Of a DNA stretch of 64,000 nt, positions 7,221 through 14,362 are shown piece by piece. Position 1 is the stretch's first letter, and each line of letters starts with the position of its first letter. The translations under genes were made by a program, and so were the position numbers. This DNA comes from an uncultured Gemmiger sp. (GTDB lineage: Bacteria > Bacillota > Clostridia > Oscillospirales > Ruminococcaceae). Location: positions 1 through 64,000 of the forward strand of contig CALXHQ010000007.1 in assembly GCA_944388145.1 (NCBI GenBank), in the 5' to 3' direction. The notes under the pieces were generated by a model. The model saw nothing but the letters and a program-made list of their open reading frames with translations. It did not search any database and was not told the DNA's origin.

Positions 7221-7304
7221 ATATGGGATTGTACAGCAACCCCCACCGCAAGTCCAAATTATCGGCCTGCCCTTGTGCTATGATAAAAAGAGGTGCGCCC
7301 TGCC

Positions 7305-9008
7305 ATGCCCACAGCGTTCATCCTGACCCGCTACAGCACCGACAACCAGAACCCCGACACCACCGCTGTGCAGGTCAAAAAGTGCGCCGAATACTGCCGC
7401 CAGCATCAACTGTCGATCCTAGACATCTTCTCCGATGAAGCGGTATCCGGCATGCGCCAGCATCGTCCGGAGTATGACCGCATGATGGCGCGGTTCCGCG
7501 CCGGCGCCGGCGCCGATGTGGTGGTGATCTACGACCAGAGCCGGATGTTCCGCGACATGGTGGAGTGGTTCACCTTCCGGCGCGAGCTGCAGGCCCTGGG
7601 CGCCAGGGTTGTCAGCGTAACGCAGCCATTGGTCGGCGGCGACCTGTTAGACCCGTCCGTCTTTATCAACGAAGGCGCAATGGCGCTGTTCAACCAGATG
7701 CACGTCCTGGTCACGCGGCAAAAGGTCGTCGAGAAGATGCGCTTTATGGCCGGCCAGGGGAAGTCCTGCGGCGGTACGCCGCCCCTGGGGTATGACGTGG
7801 ATGCCTCCAAACGGTATGTCATCAATGAATACGAAGCCGAGACCGTGCGGTTGATTTTTCAAATGCACGCGGCCGGGGCCAGCTATAACGCCATCGTGGA
7901 CGAGCTCGCCCGCCAGGGCCGCACCACCAAGAGCGGCAAACCTTTTGGCAAGAACAGCCTGCACGATATATTGCGCAACGAGAAGTACATTGGCAGACTG
8001 ATCTACGGCACCCAGCCACGCGCCCATGGCGGCGCCAAGAGAACCAGCCGACACCGCCCCGACGCGGGGCGCATGGTGGTCGAGGACGCGGTGCCCCGGA
8101 TTATCCCGCAAGAACTATGGGAGAAGGTGCAATCCAGAATGAAAACACGGACAGGGGAAGGCGGCCGCTACTCGGCCAAGCACGAGTATCTGTTGGCCGG
8201 GAAGGTATTTTGCGGCGAGTGCGGCGGCGCCATGGTGATCACCGGCTGCAACCAAAGCAAAGACGGCCGCCAGTACCGCTACTACAACTGCGTGAACAAG
8301 CGGCAAAACCACACCTGCACCGCAAAGGGCATTGGCTCCGTCACGCTGGAGGCTATGGTTGCCGAGGCAGTCAAGCGCCAGCTGGGCACGCAGGATGCCG
8401 CCGAGCGGATCATCCAGGTGGCCATCAAATACCGGGATTCGATCCAACAAGGCGCCGCCCAGAAGAACAGCGCCATAGACAAAGAGCTGAAAGAACTTGA
8501 CAAGAAAATTGCTCGCCTTGTAGACGCCCTGGCCGATGGCATTGCCAGCGATGCGGTGACGGTACGCCTGGGCGAGCTGGAGGACCGCAAGGCCCAGCTG
8601 ACCGCGGCAAAGCGCATGTTAGACAACGCTGAGAATGAGGTCGGCCTTACCGATGAGCAGATTCGCCAAGCAGTAGAACGCCTGGCCGCGGCCAACCTGG
8701 ACAGCCAGGACGGCCTGCGCACCCTGCTGGCCATTGTGCTACGGGTGACCGTGTACGCCGACCACATCGAGGTCGTCACACTGTTCGGCGGTGGCAAGCC
8801 GGGAGACAAACCTGATATTCCAGGTTTGCAAAAAGCCGCCATGGAGTTTATAACCTCGATAGGTGCCCCACCACCGGCACCAAGGCCGAGCCTGGACGCG
8901 ATTTGCGTTCCCAGGTTCGGCCTTTTTTGTTTGCCCCCGGCCCGGCGCGCCCCTTGCCGGGGCAGGGCAGGCAGAAAACGCAGGCCAACATGGTGGTTGG
9001 CTCTTTGA
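7305..9008 (+). CDS. Large serine recombinase (integrase), 3' end crosses the attachment site
   Basis: 567 residues from ATG 7305 (AGAGGT upstream; a GTG four codons earlier is possible). The resolvase domain starts TAFILTRYSTDNQNP with the catalytic Ser in RYST; YDQSRMFRDMVEW carries the conserved Arg pair. The recombinase domain follows (GGTPPLGYDVD...), then a zinc ribbon (CGECGG, and a later C/C pair around NCVNKRQNHTC) and a coiled coil near residues 390-450. It catalyses integration and excision of the element. After IGAPPPAP the frame enters the right repeat and then chromosomal DNA, so the last ~45 residues are host-encoded in the integrated state. Confidence 0.92.
   Translation: MPTAFILTRYSTDNQNPDTTAVQVKKCAEYCRQHQLSILDIFSDEAVSGMRQHRPEYDRMMARFRAGAGADVVVIYDQSRMFRDMVEWFTFRRELQALGARVVSVTQPLVGGDLLDPSVFINEGAMALFNQMHVLVTRQKVVEKMRFMAGQGKSCGGTPPLGYDVDASKRYVINEYEAETVRLIFQMHAAGASYNAIVDELARQGRTTKSGKPFGKNSLHDILRNEKYIGRLIYGTQPRAHGGAKRTSRHRPDAGRMVVEDAVPRIIPQELWEKVQSRMKTRTGEGGRYSAKHEYLLAGKVFCGECGGAMVITGCNQSKDGRQYRYYNCVNKRQNHTCTAKGIGSVTLEAMVAEAVKRQLGTQDAAERIIQVAIKYRDSIQQGAAQKNSAIDKELKELDKKIARLVDALADGIASDAVTVRLGELEDRKAQLTAAKRMLDNAENEVGLTDEQIRQAVERLAAANLDSQDGLRTLLAIVLRVTVYADHIEVVTLFGGGKPGDKPDIPGLQKAAMEFITSIGAPPPAPRPSLDAICVPRFGLFCLPPARRAPCRGRAGRKRRPTWWLAL
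8866..8884 (+). repeat. Right attachment repeat of the phage-like element
   Basis: CCCCACCACCGGCACCAAG, identical to 3204-3222. It lies inside the recombinase reading frame and its last three bases enter the stem of the old tRNA terminator. Confidence 0.85.
8882..8928 (+). terminator. Native terminator of the split tRNA-Leu gene
   Basis: Stem AAGGCCGAGCCTGG / CCAGGTTCGGCCTT followed by T tract. It stands directly after the CCA-bearing right repeat, exactly where the tRNA-Leu transcript would end before the element inserted. Confidence 0.85.
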
Positions 9009-9025
9009 GAGAAGGAGGGTTCCAG

Positions 9026-9754
9026 ATGTCGTTTTGTCCCCACTGCGGCCGCCAGCTTCCGGACTCGCCGCGAGGGTTTTGTCCCCACTGCGGTGCCGAG
9101 CTGCCGCACAGTCCGCCGCCGAATGCTGTGGTCACCGACCCGCCCCAGGAGCCGCTTTCCGATGGTGCGCCCCGGCAGCGGCGCAGGACCAGCCCGCTGC
9201 TGATTGTGCTGCTGGCGCTGCTGGCGGTGTTGCTGTCCGTCAGCGTTGCGATGGGCGCGGTGCTGATCCTGTCGCCCGGGCTGGAGAGCGCCGCCGTTTC
9301 CGCGCCACCCGGGCCGCAGCAGTTTGACCCGCCTGCCCCGGTGAGTTCCCCGTCGCCGACCCCCGCCCCAACGCCGCTTCCCACCGCGCCGCCCACGCCG
9401 GTTCCTGCCGCAGCCCCCACACCGGCCGCGACGGCCGCACCGGTGCCCACCGCAGCGGCCGCACCGGCCAGCCCGGAGAGCGAGTACATCCTGCCCCACT
9501 CGGACACGCAGGCCATCACGCTGGAGGACCTGCAGGGTCTGACCTCCTGGGAGGCCCGTGTGGCCCGCAACGAGATCCTGGCCCGGCATGGCCGCTGCTT
9601 CAACGACCCCCAGCTGCAGGCCCACTTTGACAGCTGTTCCTGGTACCACGGCACCATCGACGCCGACGACTTTGACTACAATGTTCTAAGCCAACTGGAG
9701 CAGCAGAATGTGGAGGTCATCAAGCAATACGAGGCCACCTTGGAGGGGAATTAG
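9026..9754 (+). CDS. Zinc-ribbon, membrane-anchored YARHG-domain protein
   Basis: 242 residues from ATG 9026 (AAGGAGG). The N terminus MSFCPHCGRQLPD plus a second CPHCG forms a double CxxC zinc ribbon. A transmembrane segment follows (LLIVLLALLAVLLSVSVAMG, about residues 54-80), then a long Pro/Ala/Thr-rich spacer. The C-terminal YARHG domain reads ARNEILARHGRCFNDPQLQA...SWYHG. The layout puts the zinc ribbon in the cytoplasm and YARHG outside. YARHG domains are extracellular and of unknown function in Firmicutes. It is the first chromosomal gene after the integration site and ends at a bidirectional terminator. Confidence 0.85.
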   Translation: MSFCPHCGRQLPDSPRGFCPHCGAELPHSPPPNAVVTDPPQEPLSDGAPRQRRRTSPLLIVLLALLAVLLSVSVAMGAVLILSPGLESAAVSAPPGPQQFDPPAPVSSPSPTPAPTPLPTAPPTPVPAAAPTPAATAAPVPTAAAAPASPESEYILPHSDTQAITLEDLQGLTSWEARVARNEILARHGRCFNDPQLQAHFDSCSWYHGTIDADDFDYNVLSQLEQQNVEVIKQYEATLEGN

Positions 9755-9839
9755 CCCCGCCCCCGAACGGCAGAAGCGCCGCACAACCCCATCAGGCAGA
9801 AAAACACGCCGTTTCAAGCAAAAGCCGCCGTCTCAACAC

Positions 9840-9887
9840 AAAAAACGGGCGCGCCGCAGAAGTTTCTTCTGCAGCGCGCCCGTTTTG
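9840..9887. terminator. Bidirectional terminator between YARHG gene and htrA
   Basis: Stem CGGGCGCGC-GCAGAAG with its complement and a 3-base loop; TTTT follows on the plus strand and TTTTTT on the minus strand. Confidence 0.85.
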
Positions 9888-9924
9888 TCTGTGTCTGTCC
9901 GGCCGGGGGCGGATGGCCGCCGGG

Positions 9925-11547
9925 TTATTGCTCCGGCTGGGTGGATTCGGCCGTCTGGCCCTGCTGGGCCGCGTTGGAGGTGCCCAGGGGCACGTCAAAG
10001 CTCATCAGCTTGCCGTCGCGCTCCACCTGGATGTTCACCACGTCGCCCACATTTTTGCCTTGCAGGTAACCGGTCAGGTCGGTATTTTCCGACACTGCCA
10101 CGTCATCCACCGAGACGATGCGGTCGCCCGGCTGGAGGCCAGCACTCTCGGCAGTGCTGCCGGGATTGACCTGAAGCACATACACGCCGTAGGTGCTGAC
10201 GCCGTACTGCATGGCCAACTGCTCCGAGTTGATGTTCAGCACTGTGATGCCCAGCGCCGGGCGGGGCACATATCCGTTCTCGATCAGGTCCTTGGCCACC
10301 TGGGTGGCGGTGTTGATGGGGATGGCAAAGCCCAGGCCTTCGGCCTCACTGTCGTCACTCTTGGCGTTGACGATGCCGATCAGTTCACCGTTGGCGTTGA
10401 ACAGGCCGCCGCCCGAGTTGCCCGGGCTGACCGCGGCGTTGGTCTGGATCAGGGTCATCTGGTTGCCCTCCACCGTGACGGGACGATTCAGGGCGCTGAT
10501 GATACCGTTGGTGACGGTGCCGCCCAGGGTACCCAGCGGGTTGCCCACGGCCACAACCTCCTCGCCCACGGCCAGCTTGTCGCTGTCACCGATGACGGCG
10601 GGGGTCAAGCCGGTGGCGTCAATCTTCAGCACAGCCACGTCAGAGACATCATCCTCGCCCACAACGGTGGCGGTATACTGGTCCTCGCTGCCGTTGAGCT
10701 GAACGTTGATGTTGGTGGCGCCGCTGACCACATGGGCACAGGTGAGGATGTACCCGTCATCCGAGACGATCACGCCGGAGCCTGCACCGCTCTGGACAAA
10801 GCTGCCGCCAAACCAGGAGATGCCCGAGCTGACCATCTGCTCGGTAGTGATCACCACCACACTGGGGCTGACCAGCTGGGCCACATCGGCGGTGGAAAGG
10901 GTGCTGCCGTCGGCGCTGCCCTGGCTGGTGTCGCTGCTGGCGTTGTTCATGTCATCCCGCACAACGGTCTGCATGACCACGCTGCTGCCGGTCAAGCCCA
11001 GGCGGGAGGCCAGCACCGCACCGCCAAAGCCGCTGCCAAAGCCCAGGGCCACCACCACAACGCCTGCCACAATGCGCAGGGCAATTTTCTTGCCGGTGCC
11101 CTTGCCCTGCTTTTTGCGGGGGGGCTGCTGTGCGGGGGCGCTGGTGTAGCTGTACCCGTTGGCCGCACCGTGCATGGTGCTGGTATAGCCGTTACCGGAG
11201 GGGGCATGGTAGCCGTAACCGGGCTGCTGAGGGCCGCCCGCCGGGCCGGCACCCGCGGCGCCGTAAGCCTGGCCGGAGTAGTCGGTGCGGGCGGTGTTTG
11301 CAGTGTTCATGCCGCTGCTGCCCACATTGGGGTAACCGGTGTTTGCACCGGGCGCAGCGTTGGGCGCCTGGGCGCCGTTTTGCTGGCCGGGCTGGGCGCC
11401 CGCCTGGGCCGAAGCCGCCGTGCCGCCCGCCGGGGCGGTCTGGTCGGCCGGACCGGCCGGCTGCTGGGACTGATTGCCGGCGGGGTTCTGGCCGCCGGTG
11501 TTGCTGGCATTATGATAAAGGTTCGAATAATCGTATTCGTTTGCCAT
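9925..11547 (-). CDS. htrA: HtrA/DegP-type serine protease with PDZ domain
   Basis: 540 residues from ATG 11545-11547 (AAAGGA nine bases upstream; the nearer ATG three codons earlier is too close). A long Gln/Ala/Gly/Pro-rich cytoplasmic region (about 1-150) precedes one transmembrane helix. The trypsin-like domain has its triad in ILTCAHVV (His), DVSDVAVLKI (Asp) and SPGNSGGGLF (Ser). One PDZ domain closes the protein (RPALGITVLN...GLQPGDRIVSVDD). It degrades misfolded exported proteins at the outer membrane face. The upstream region carries CssR-like boxes, fitting secretion-stress control. Confidence 0.93.
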   Translation of the reverse strand: MANEYDYSNLYHNASNTGGQNPAGNQSQQPAGPADQTAPAGGTAASAQAGAQPGQQNGAQAPNAAPGANTGYPNVGSSGMNTANTARTDYSGQAYGAAGAGPAGGPQQPGYGYHAPSGNGYTSTMHGAANGYSYTSAPAQQPPRKKQGKGTGKKIALRIVAGVVVVALGFGSGFGGAVLASRLGLTGSSVVMQTVVRDDMNNASSDTSQGSADGSTLSTADVAQLVSPSVVVITTEQMVSSGISWFGGSFVQSGAGSGVIVSDDGYILTCAHVVSGATNINVQLNGSEDQYTATVVGEDDVSDVAVLKIDATGLTPAVIGDSDKLAVGEEVVAVGNPLGTLGGTVTNGIISALNRPVTVEGNQMTLIQTNAAVSPGNSGGGLFNANGELIGIVNAKSDDSEAEGLGFAIPINTATQVAKDLIENGYVPRPALGITVLNINSEQLAMQYGVSTYGVYVLQVNPGSTAESAGLQPGDRIVSVDDVAVSENTDLTGYLQGKNVGDVVNIQVERDGKLMSFDVPLGTSNAAQQGQTAESTQPEQ

Positions 11548-11633
11548 AAAGCTCATCCTTTCTGTATGATGACCGGCTGGGAAGATGCCCGCCGGGCTTT
11601 CTCTCAACCTGTGCCTTCAGTATAGGGGCTAAT

Positions 11634-11674
11634 TGTGAAATACGTTTTTTACCCCCGTGAAATAACTGTGAAAA
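11634..11674 (-). promoter_or_regulatory. CssR-like direct repeats upstream of htrA
   Basis: Minus strand: TTTTCACA (11667-11674), ATTTCACG (11656-11663), ATTTCACA (11634-11641), spaced 11 and 22 bp, so all on one DNA face. TTTTCACA is the octamer described for CssR upstream of Bacillus htrA/htrB. A TATACT -10 follows. No CssRS genes are in the window. Confidence 0.55.
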
Positions 11675-11692
11675 CCTGGCGTTCCGCCCCGG

Positions 11693-11722
11693 TTGACAGC
11701 GCCCCGCCCCAGGCCGTACAAT
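11693..11722 (+). promoter_or_regulatory. Promoter of the GNAT-MnmM gene
   Basis: TTGACA, 18 bp, TACAAT. The expected start of transcription near 11729 lies downstream of the ATG at 11724, which rules that ATG out and supports the GTG at 11748. Confidence 0.75.
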
Positions 11723-11747
11723 AATGCCCAAAGGGAGGTGCATTGCG

Positions 11748-12629
11748 GTGCGCATCGAGTGTAAGCCCGGCATTGGCCGGCAGCAGTACCTGCTGTACAA
11801 GGAGCAGGCGGTCATCGGCCGGGCGGAGGTATCCGGCGGGCAGCTGCAGCAGCTGGAGATCCTGCCCGAGTGGCGCAGCCGGGGCTACGGCAGCTACCTG
11901 CTCAAGGAGGTGCTGCGGGCCGGCGGCGGGTTTGACACCGCGGCCGAAACCCGCTTTACCGCCCCGCTGCCCGACCCGGCCAACCGGGCCGCCTGGGCGC
12001 TGGCCCGCCGGTTCGGCTTTGTGCGCCGGGGCGAGGTTCTCTGCCGCCACCGCCTGCCCGACCTGACGGCGGTGCAGCTGGCCCAGCACCTGCTGACCGA
12101 CCTGCTGCAGCCGGGCGGGCTGTACATCGACGCCACCTGCGGCAACGGCCACGACACGCTGTTTCTCTGCCGGCTGGCGGGGGCGCAGGGGCATGTGATC
12201 GGGCTGGACATCCAACCCATGGCGGTGCAGGCCACCAACACCCTTTTGGCCCAAAACGGCATGGCGCACATCGGCCAGGCCATCCTGGCCGACCACCGGG
12301 ACCTGCTGCGGTACGCACCGGCAGGCTCGGCTGACTGTGTGATGTTCAACTTTGGCTGGTTGCCCGGCGCCCCCCACGCGGTGCATAGCCAAGCCGAGGC
12401 ATCGCTGGCGGCGGTGCGGGCGGCGCTGGAGGCGCTGAAACCCGGCGGTGTGCTGAGCGCGGTGCTGTACAGCGGCAAAGTCATCGGCCAAAGCGAAAAG
12501 CAGGCGGTTTTGGACTATCTGGAGCATCTGCCCCTGGCCCGGTACACGGTGCTGGTCTGTCGGTTTGCCAACTGGGCCGACACCGCGCCCCTGCCCTGCC
12601 TGGTCATCAAGCGCCCCGACACCCGATAA
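11748..12629 (+). CDS. mnmM: GNAT acetyltransferase fused to MnmM/YtqB-like tRNA methyltransferase
   Basis: 293 residues from GTG 11748 with AAAGGGAGG nine bases upstream. Residues about 1-100 are a compact GNAT domain with the acetyl-CoA loop RSRGYGSYLL. Residues about 105-293 match YtqB: LYIDATCGNGHDTLFLCRLA (SAM loop), VIGLDIQPMAVQAT, and MFNFGWLPG, the family's NxGYLPG site. YtqB, renamed MnmM, makes the last methylation of mnm5(s2)U34 in tRNA of Gram-positive bacteria. The fused acetyltransferase has no assigned substrate; an aminomethyl group on the same nucleotide is one possibility. No introns of homology loss are visible, so both halves look intact. Confidence 0.8.
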   Translation: MRIECKPGIGRQQYLLYKEQAVIGRAEVSGGQLQQLEILPEWRSRGYGSYLLKEVLRAGGGFDTAAETRFTAPLPDPANRAAWALARRFGFVRRGEVLCRHRLPDLTAVQLAQHLLTDLLQPGGLYIDATCGNGHDTLFLCRLAGAQGHVIGLDIQPMAVQATNTLLAQNGMAHIGQAILADHRDLLRYAPAGSADCVMFNFGWLPGAPHAVHSQAEASLAAVRAALEALKPGGVLSAVLYSGKVIGQSEKQAVLDYLEHLPLARYTVLVCRFANWADTAPLPCLVIKRPDTR

Positions 12630-12974
12630 GCCGCACAGCCTGTTCAGGACGCCGCAAGCGCAAGCGAATGGCATCCTTGCGCATCAAAAAGGCGGCTGCC
12701 AGAACAGCAGGCCGCCGCGCATAAGATGGTATAACCGCCGCTTTTGCGGCTATTATACCACATTTCCGCACAAGTTGGCTATCCCCCCGGGGATGGCCGC
12801 ATACTTTTCACCAGGGTCTGCCGGAACCGCCCCCCGTACCGGCCATTGCGCATCGGCGCAGCCTCGCGCACCTGCCGGTTTGCGCAGCGCTTTTGCCGGC
12901 GGTTCCGGCCCCTGCACAGAACAGCGCCCGGCGGCTGCGGGCCCGCACCGGGTGCTGTAAACGGAGGGACCCCC
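12630..12974. other. Non-coding gap with two hairpins
   Basis: No gene found. The main features are a perfect TGGTATAA...TTATACCA inverted repeat with inner GCCGC/GCGGC (12727-12760) and a leftward terminator-like hairpin (12686-12716). The part from 12780 to 12960 is GC-rich; I looked for riboswitch cores ahead of ccdA and saw none. Confidence 0.5.
12686..12746 (-). ncRNA. Possible short RNA transcribed leftward
   Basis: An extended -10 (TGGTATAAT, minus strand, 12752-12760) is followed about 60 bases later by a GGCGGC...GCCGCC hairpin with five T. No -35 is evident and there is no open frame, so a small RNA is the simplest reading, with low confidence. Confidence 0.3.
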
Positions 12975-13637
12975 ATGCAATATCTGATCTCGTTTTTGGA
13001 GGGCATCATCACCTTCCTTTCCCCCTGCCTGCTGCCCATGCTGCCCATCTATGTCACCTACTTTGCAGGCGGCGGGCAGCGCTCCACCCGCCGCACCCTG
13101 ACCTGCGCCGCCGGGTTTGTGCTGGGCTTTACGGTGCTGTTTGTGGCCATGGGCGGCCTGGCTGGCACGGTGGGCAGCTTTTTGACCCGGTATCAGACCG
13201 CCGTCAACCTTGTCTGCGGCCTGATCGTGGTGGTGTTCGGCCTGAACTACGCCGGGGTGCTGCAGCTCAACCTGTTCGGCGGCGGCCGCCGCCGGGTGGA
13301 CACCAGCAACCTGAACTTTTTTTCCAGCTTTGTGTTCGGGGTGGTATTCTCGGTGGGATGGACCCCCTGTGTGGGGGCCTTCCTCGGCTCGGCGCTGATG
13401 CTGGCCTCCCAGCGGGGCCACGTGCTGGAGGGCATGGCAATGCTGCTGTGCTACTCGCTGGGGCTGGGGGTGCCGTTTTTGCTCAGCGCCGTGCTGATCG
13501 ACCGGCTGAAATCCACCTTTGACTGGATCAAGCGGCACTATACCGTCATCAATCGGGTCTGCGGCTGGCTGCTGGTGGCCATCGGCCTGCTGATGGCCAC
13601 CGGCCTGCTGGGCCGGCTGCTGACCCTGCTGAGCTGA
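12975..13637 (+). CDS. ccdA: CcdA-type thiol-electron transporter
   Basis: 220 residues, six predicted membrane helices, starting MQYLISFLEGIITFLSPCLL. The two redox cysteines are in the family motifs SPCLLPMLP (helix 1) and GWTPCVGAFLG (helix 4). CcdA passes electrons from cytoplasmic thioredoxin to extracytoplasmic thioredoxin-like partners. The start at 12975 has GGAGGG nine bases upstream; the open frame extends far upstream but without another ribosome site. It is followed after 14 bp by the tlpA-like gene, its expected partner, and both end at one terminator. Confidence 0.92.
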   Translation: MQYLISFLEGIITFLSPCLLPMLPIYVTYFAGGGQRSTRRTLTCAAGFVLGFTVLFVAMGGLAGTVGSFLTRYQTAVNLVCGLIVVVFGLNYAGVLQLNLFGGGRRRVDTSNLNFFSSFVFGVVFSVGWTPCVGAFLGSALMLASQRGHVLEGMAMLLCYSLGLGVPFLLSAVLIDRLKSTFDWIKRHYTVINRVCGWLLVAIGLLMATGLLGRLLTLLS

Positions 13638-13651
13638 AAGGAGCCCTGCCT

Positions 13652-14266
13652 ATGAAACGCAACACCCTGACCGCCCTGCTGATCGCCGCCTTTGTGGTGG
13701 TGTTGGGCGGCGCGCTGCTGCTCTACCGCGGCCTGGCAGGCAGCGCACAGCCCGGCCTGGTGGCGGAGCAGCCCACCGCCGCCCCCGGCGCCACCCCGCT
13801 GCCGGAGAACACCGCCGCCCCCGAGGAGACCGAGCCGCCCCGCACCGAGGCCCCCGACTTTACCGTCTACGACGGGGAGGGCAATGCGGTACAGCTGTCC
13901 GGCTTTGAGGGCAAACCGGTAATTTTGAACTTTTGGGCCAGCTGGTGCGGCCCCTGCCAGAGCGAAATGCCCGACTTTCAGGATGCCTTTGACCGGTACG
14001 GGGAGGACATCCACTTTGTGATGGTCAACTCCACCGACGGGATGCGGGAGACGGTGGACACCGCCGCCGGATTTCTTGAGGACAGCGGCTACACCTTCCC
14101 CGCCTACTACGACACCGACTTTGACGCCTCGGCCACTTACGGCGTATCGGGCCTGCCCACCACCTTCTTCATTGACAGCGAGGGCTATCTGGTGGCCTAT
14201 GCCAGCGGCGCCCTGAACGCCGAAATTTTGCAGCAGGGCATCGACATGATCCTGCCCGCCGCCTGA
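13652..14266 (+). CDS. TlpA/ResA-type extracytoplasmic thiol-disulfide oxidoreductase
   Basis: 204 residues. An N-terminal signal anchor (LTALLIAAFVVVLGGALLLY) is followed by an Ala/Pro/Glu spacer and a thioredoxin-fold domain from about residue 68. The active site is WASWCGPCQSEMP and the cis-Pro loop is GVSGLPTTFF. It reduces disulfides of exported proteins, drawing electrons from CcdA encoded 14 bp upstream. AGGAG ribosome site. The pair without cytochrome genes suggests general exported-protein repair, which is inference. Confidence 0.9.
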   Translation: MKRNTLTALLIAAFVVVLGGALLLYRGLAGSAQPGLVAEQPTAAPGATPLPENTAAPEETEPPRTEAPDFTVYDGEGNAVQLSGFEGKPVILNFWASWCGPCQSEMPDFQDAFDRYGEDIHFVMVNSTDGMRETVDTAAGFLEDSGYTFPAYYDTDFDASATYGVSGLPTTFFIDSEGYLVAYASGALNAEILQQGIDMILPAA

Positions 14267-14281
14267 CCTTGCCCAAAACGC

Positions 14282-14345
14282 AAACAGCGCCCCGGCCGCC
14301 TCCCCGTTCCGGTTCACGGAGGGAGGGCAGCCGGGGCGCTGTTTT
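14282..14345. terminator. Terminator after ccdA-tlpA
   Basis: AAACAGCGCCCCGGC paired with GCCGGGGCGCTGTTTT over a 33-base loop. It also closes the converging YfjL-like operon. Confidence 0.8.
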
Positions 14346-14362
14346 GGGGTGCAGCCGGGCTT

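Larger units (their letters stand above)
3204..8884. mobile_element. 5.7-kb phage-derived element in the 3' end of tRNA-Leu
   Basis: The segment is bounded by perfect 19-bp direct repeats of the tRNA-Leu 3' end. It carries a serine recombinase at its right end, a cI-like repressor with operators, and a leftward operon with portal and truncated minor capsid genes. No terminase, major capsid, tail or lysis module is present. It is either a decayed prophage or a reduced satellite. The native tRNA terminator lies just outside the right repeat, which confirms the chromosome junction. Confidence 0.8.

Noticed and set aside
11724-11747. ATG at 11724 as start of the GNAT-MnmM gene
   Set aside because: It overlaps the promoter's -10 to start region, whereas the GTG at 11748 has an ideally spaced ribosome site.
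12780-12974. A riboswitch ahead of ccdA
   Set aside because: GC-rich and foldable but without any conserved core that I can match.
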